From assembly GCF_001571265.1 (NCBI RefSeq), contig NZ_BCTL01000025.1, positions 1-64,000 of the forward strand: a DNA stretch of 64,000 nt. Reading direction: 5' to 3'. Below are positions 63,435-64,000 of the stretch, piece after piece (within the stretch, counting starts at the first letter, position 1; every line of letters starts with the position of its first letter). Under the pieces are notes generated by a model. It did no database searches. It was not told the DNA's origin and saw only the letters and a list, made by a program, of their open reading frames with translations. The DNA comes from Cedecea neteri NBRC 105707 = ATCC 33855. GTDB taxonomy: Bacteria; Pseudomonadota; Gammaproteobacteria; Enterobacterales; Enterobacteriaceae. The translations under genes and the position numbers were made by a program.

Positions 63435-63975
63435 AGGAGGTTTTAACCTTTTCAATCAGCTGTGCAGTTTGGCTGCGTAAGTTGCCACGCATTTTCAGGC
63501 CACTGGAGTTAAATGTGGTGCCGTACAGGGTAACAAGATCGTCAGAAGCGACATCCTGAGTGATTAAATTTACCTGCGCATTGTCTGTCGTGATTTTGCG
63601 TAACTGAGAATCAGGCGTTAGCGCTGTGACGATGACGTTGCCGTACAAATAAAGCATTTTATCATCGGTAAGTTTGGCGCGATCCGCGTGAATTTCCCAT
63701 GTGGCGATTTTATTTTCATCGTACTGAGTCATGACCGGTTTGGTGAACCATGAAATGCCGGTATCGGAAAAATATTCAACGTGTTGAGCAATAAGCTTAT
63801 AATTCAACGCGCCCTGCGGGTTGTATACGACCGTTGTGGAGAATTCACTTTGATAAGTCGGCGTATCGCTGTTAACGGTTACGCCAGGTTCGTCCTTCTC
63901 TGTCAGATTCAGGCCGATAAGCACTAATGCCGCAATGGCAAGCAGGAAAATAATCCAACGTTTGGTCTTACTCAT
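63403..63975 (-). CDS. lptC: LPS export bitopic protein LptC
   Basis: LptC receives lipopolysaccharide from LptBFG and hands it to LptA (190 residues). It has one N-terminal membrane helix (about 7-24) and a periplasmic jellyroll with ITTDNAQVNLITQDV and TLYGTTFNSSGLKMRG. The C-terminal part of the protein binds LptA. Its start overlaps the kdsC stop by 4 nt (ATGA), and its end overlaps lptA, so the three genes are tightly coupled. Confidence 0.97.
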   Translation of the reverse strand: MSKTKRWIIFLLAIAALVLIGLNLTEKDEPGVTVNSDTPTYQSEFSTTVVYNPQGALNYKLIAQHVEYFSDTGISWFTKPVMTQYDENKIATWEIHADRAKLTDDKMLYLYGNVIVTALTPDSQLRKITTDNAQVNLITQDVASDDLVTLYGTTFNSSGLKMRGNLRSQTAQLIEKVKTSYEIQNKQTQP

Positions 63976-64000
63976 ATGGATTGCCCTTTAGCCTCATCAA
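63972..64000 (-). CDS. kdsC: 3' end of KDO-8-phosphate phosphatase gene (partial)
   Basis: The last 29 bases on the minus strand encode DEAKGQSI and a TGA that overlaps the lptC ATG. E. coli KdsC ends in the same residues, and kdsC precedes lptC there. KdsC dephosphorylates KDO-8-phosphate in lipopolysaccharide core synthesis. The rest lies beyond the window. Confidence 0.75.

Overview
The window is core chromosome of a member of the Enterobacteriaceae (Enterobacterales). Gene order follows the E. coli K-12 segment from rrnD to kdsC almost gene for gene, and many proteins match their E. coli counterparts closely; Fis looks identical to the E. coli protein as I remember it. It is not E. coli: it carries aroQ and msrPQ between accB and acuI, an extra GabD-like aldehyde dehydrogenase after aaeB, two yhcN-like genes, and a cdaR-gntP-glycerate kinase cassette after mtgA. 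It lacks yhdJ-yhdU-acrSEF between fis and yhdV, and has no yrbL. I cannot name the genus from sequence alone.

Layout. 1-56: the last bases of a 5S rRNA and an rrn-type terminator. 106-4264: yhdWXYZ, a polar amino acid ABC transporter read leftward from a sigma-54-type promoter. 4562-7617: yhdV, fis, dusB and prmA. 7629-11740: panF, yhdT, accC, accB and aroQ. 11972-14664: msrQ, msrP and acuI. 14872-27154 (rightward): csrD, mreBCD, maf, rng, yhdP and tldD. 27175-31403: aaeR facing aaeXAB (aromatic acid efflux). 31503-33991: an aldehyde dehydrogenase, yhcO and two yhcN-like genes. 34362-36256: argR and mdh, divergent. 36314-40714: degS, degQ, zapG and zapE. 40942-43247: rplM-rpsI and sspAB. 43330-49218: gltD and gltB. 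49898-54844: yhcC, arcB, the sRNA gene arcZ (minus strand), elbB and mtgA. 54910-58591: the glycerate cassette. 58609-64000: npr, rapZ, ptsN, hpf, rpoN, lptB, lptA, lptC and the last codons of kdsC.

Themes. Nitrogen control recurs: gltBD, ptsN-npr-rapZ, rpoN, and a sigma-54 promoter with an NtrC-like site before yhdW. Envelope growth is covered by mreBCD, mtgA, yhdP and lptABC, and envelope protein quality control by degQS and msrPQ. Ribosome and growth-phase control is covered by fis, rplM-rpsI, hpf and sspAB.

I saw no prophage, insertion sequence, CRISPR array, toxin-antitoxin pair or defence island, and no clearly new multi-gene system. The items most worth a second look are the glycerate cassette, a 27-codon leader ORF before gltB, an 11-codon ORF behind a strong ribosome binding site near a 10-bp inverted repeat in the gltB-yhcC spacer, the sigma-54/NtrC region of yhdW, and several unassigned inverted repeats in long spacers.
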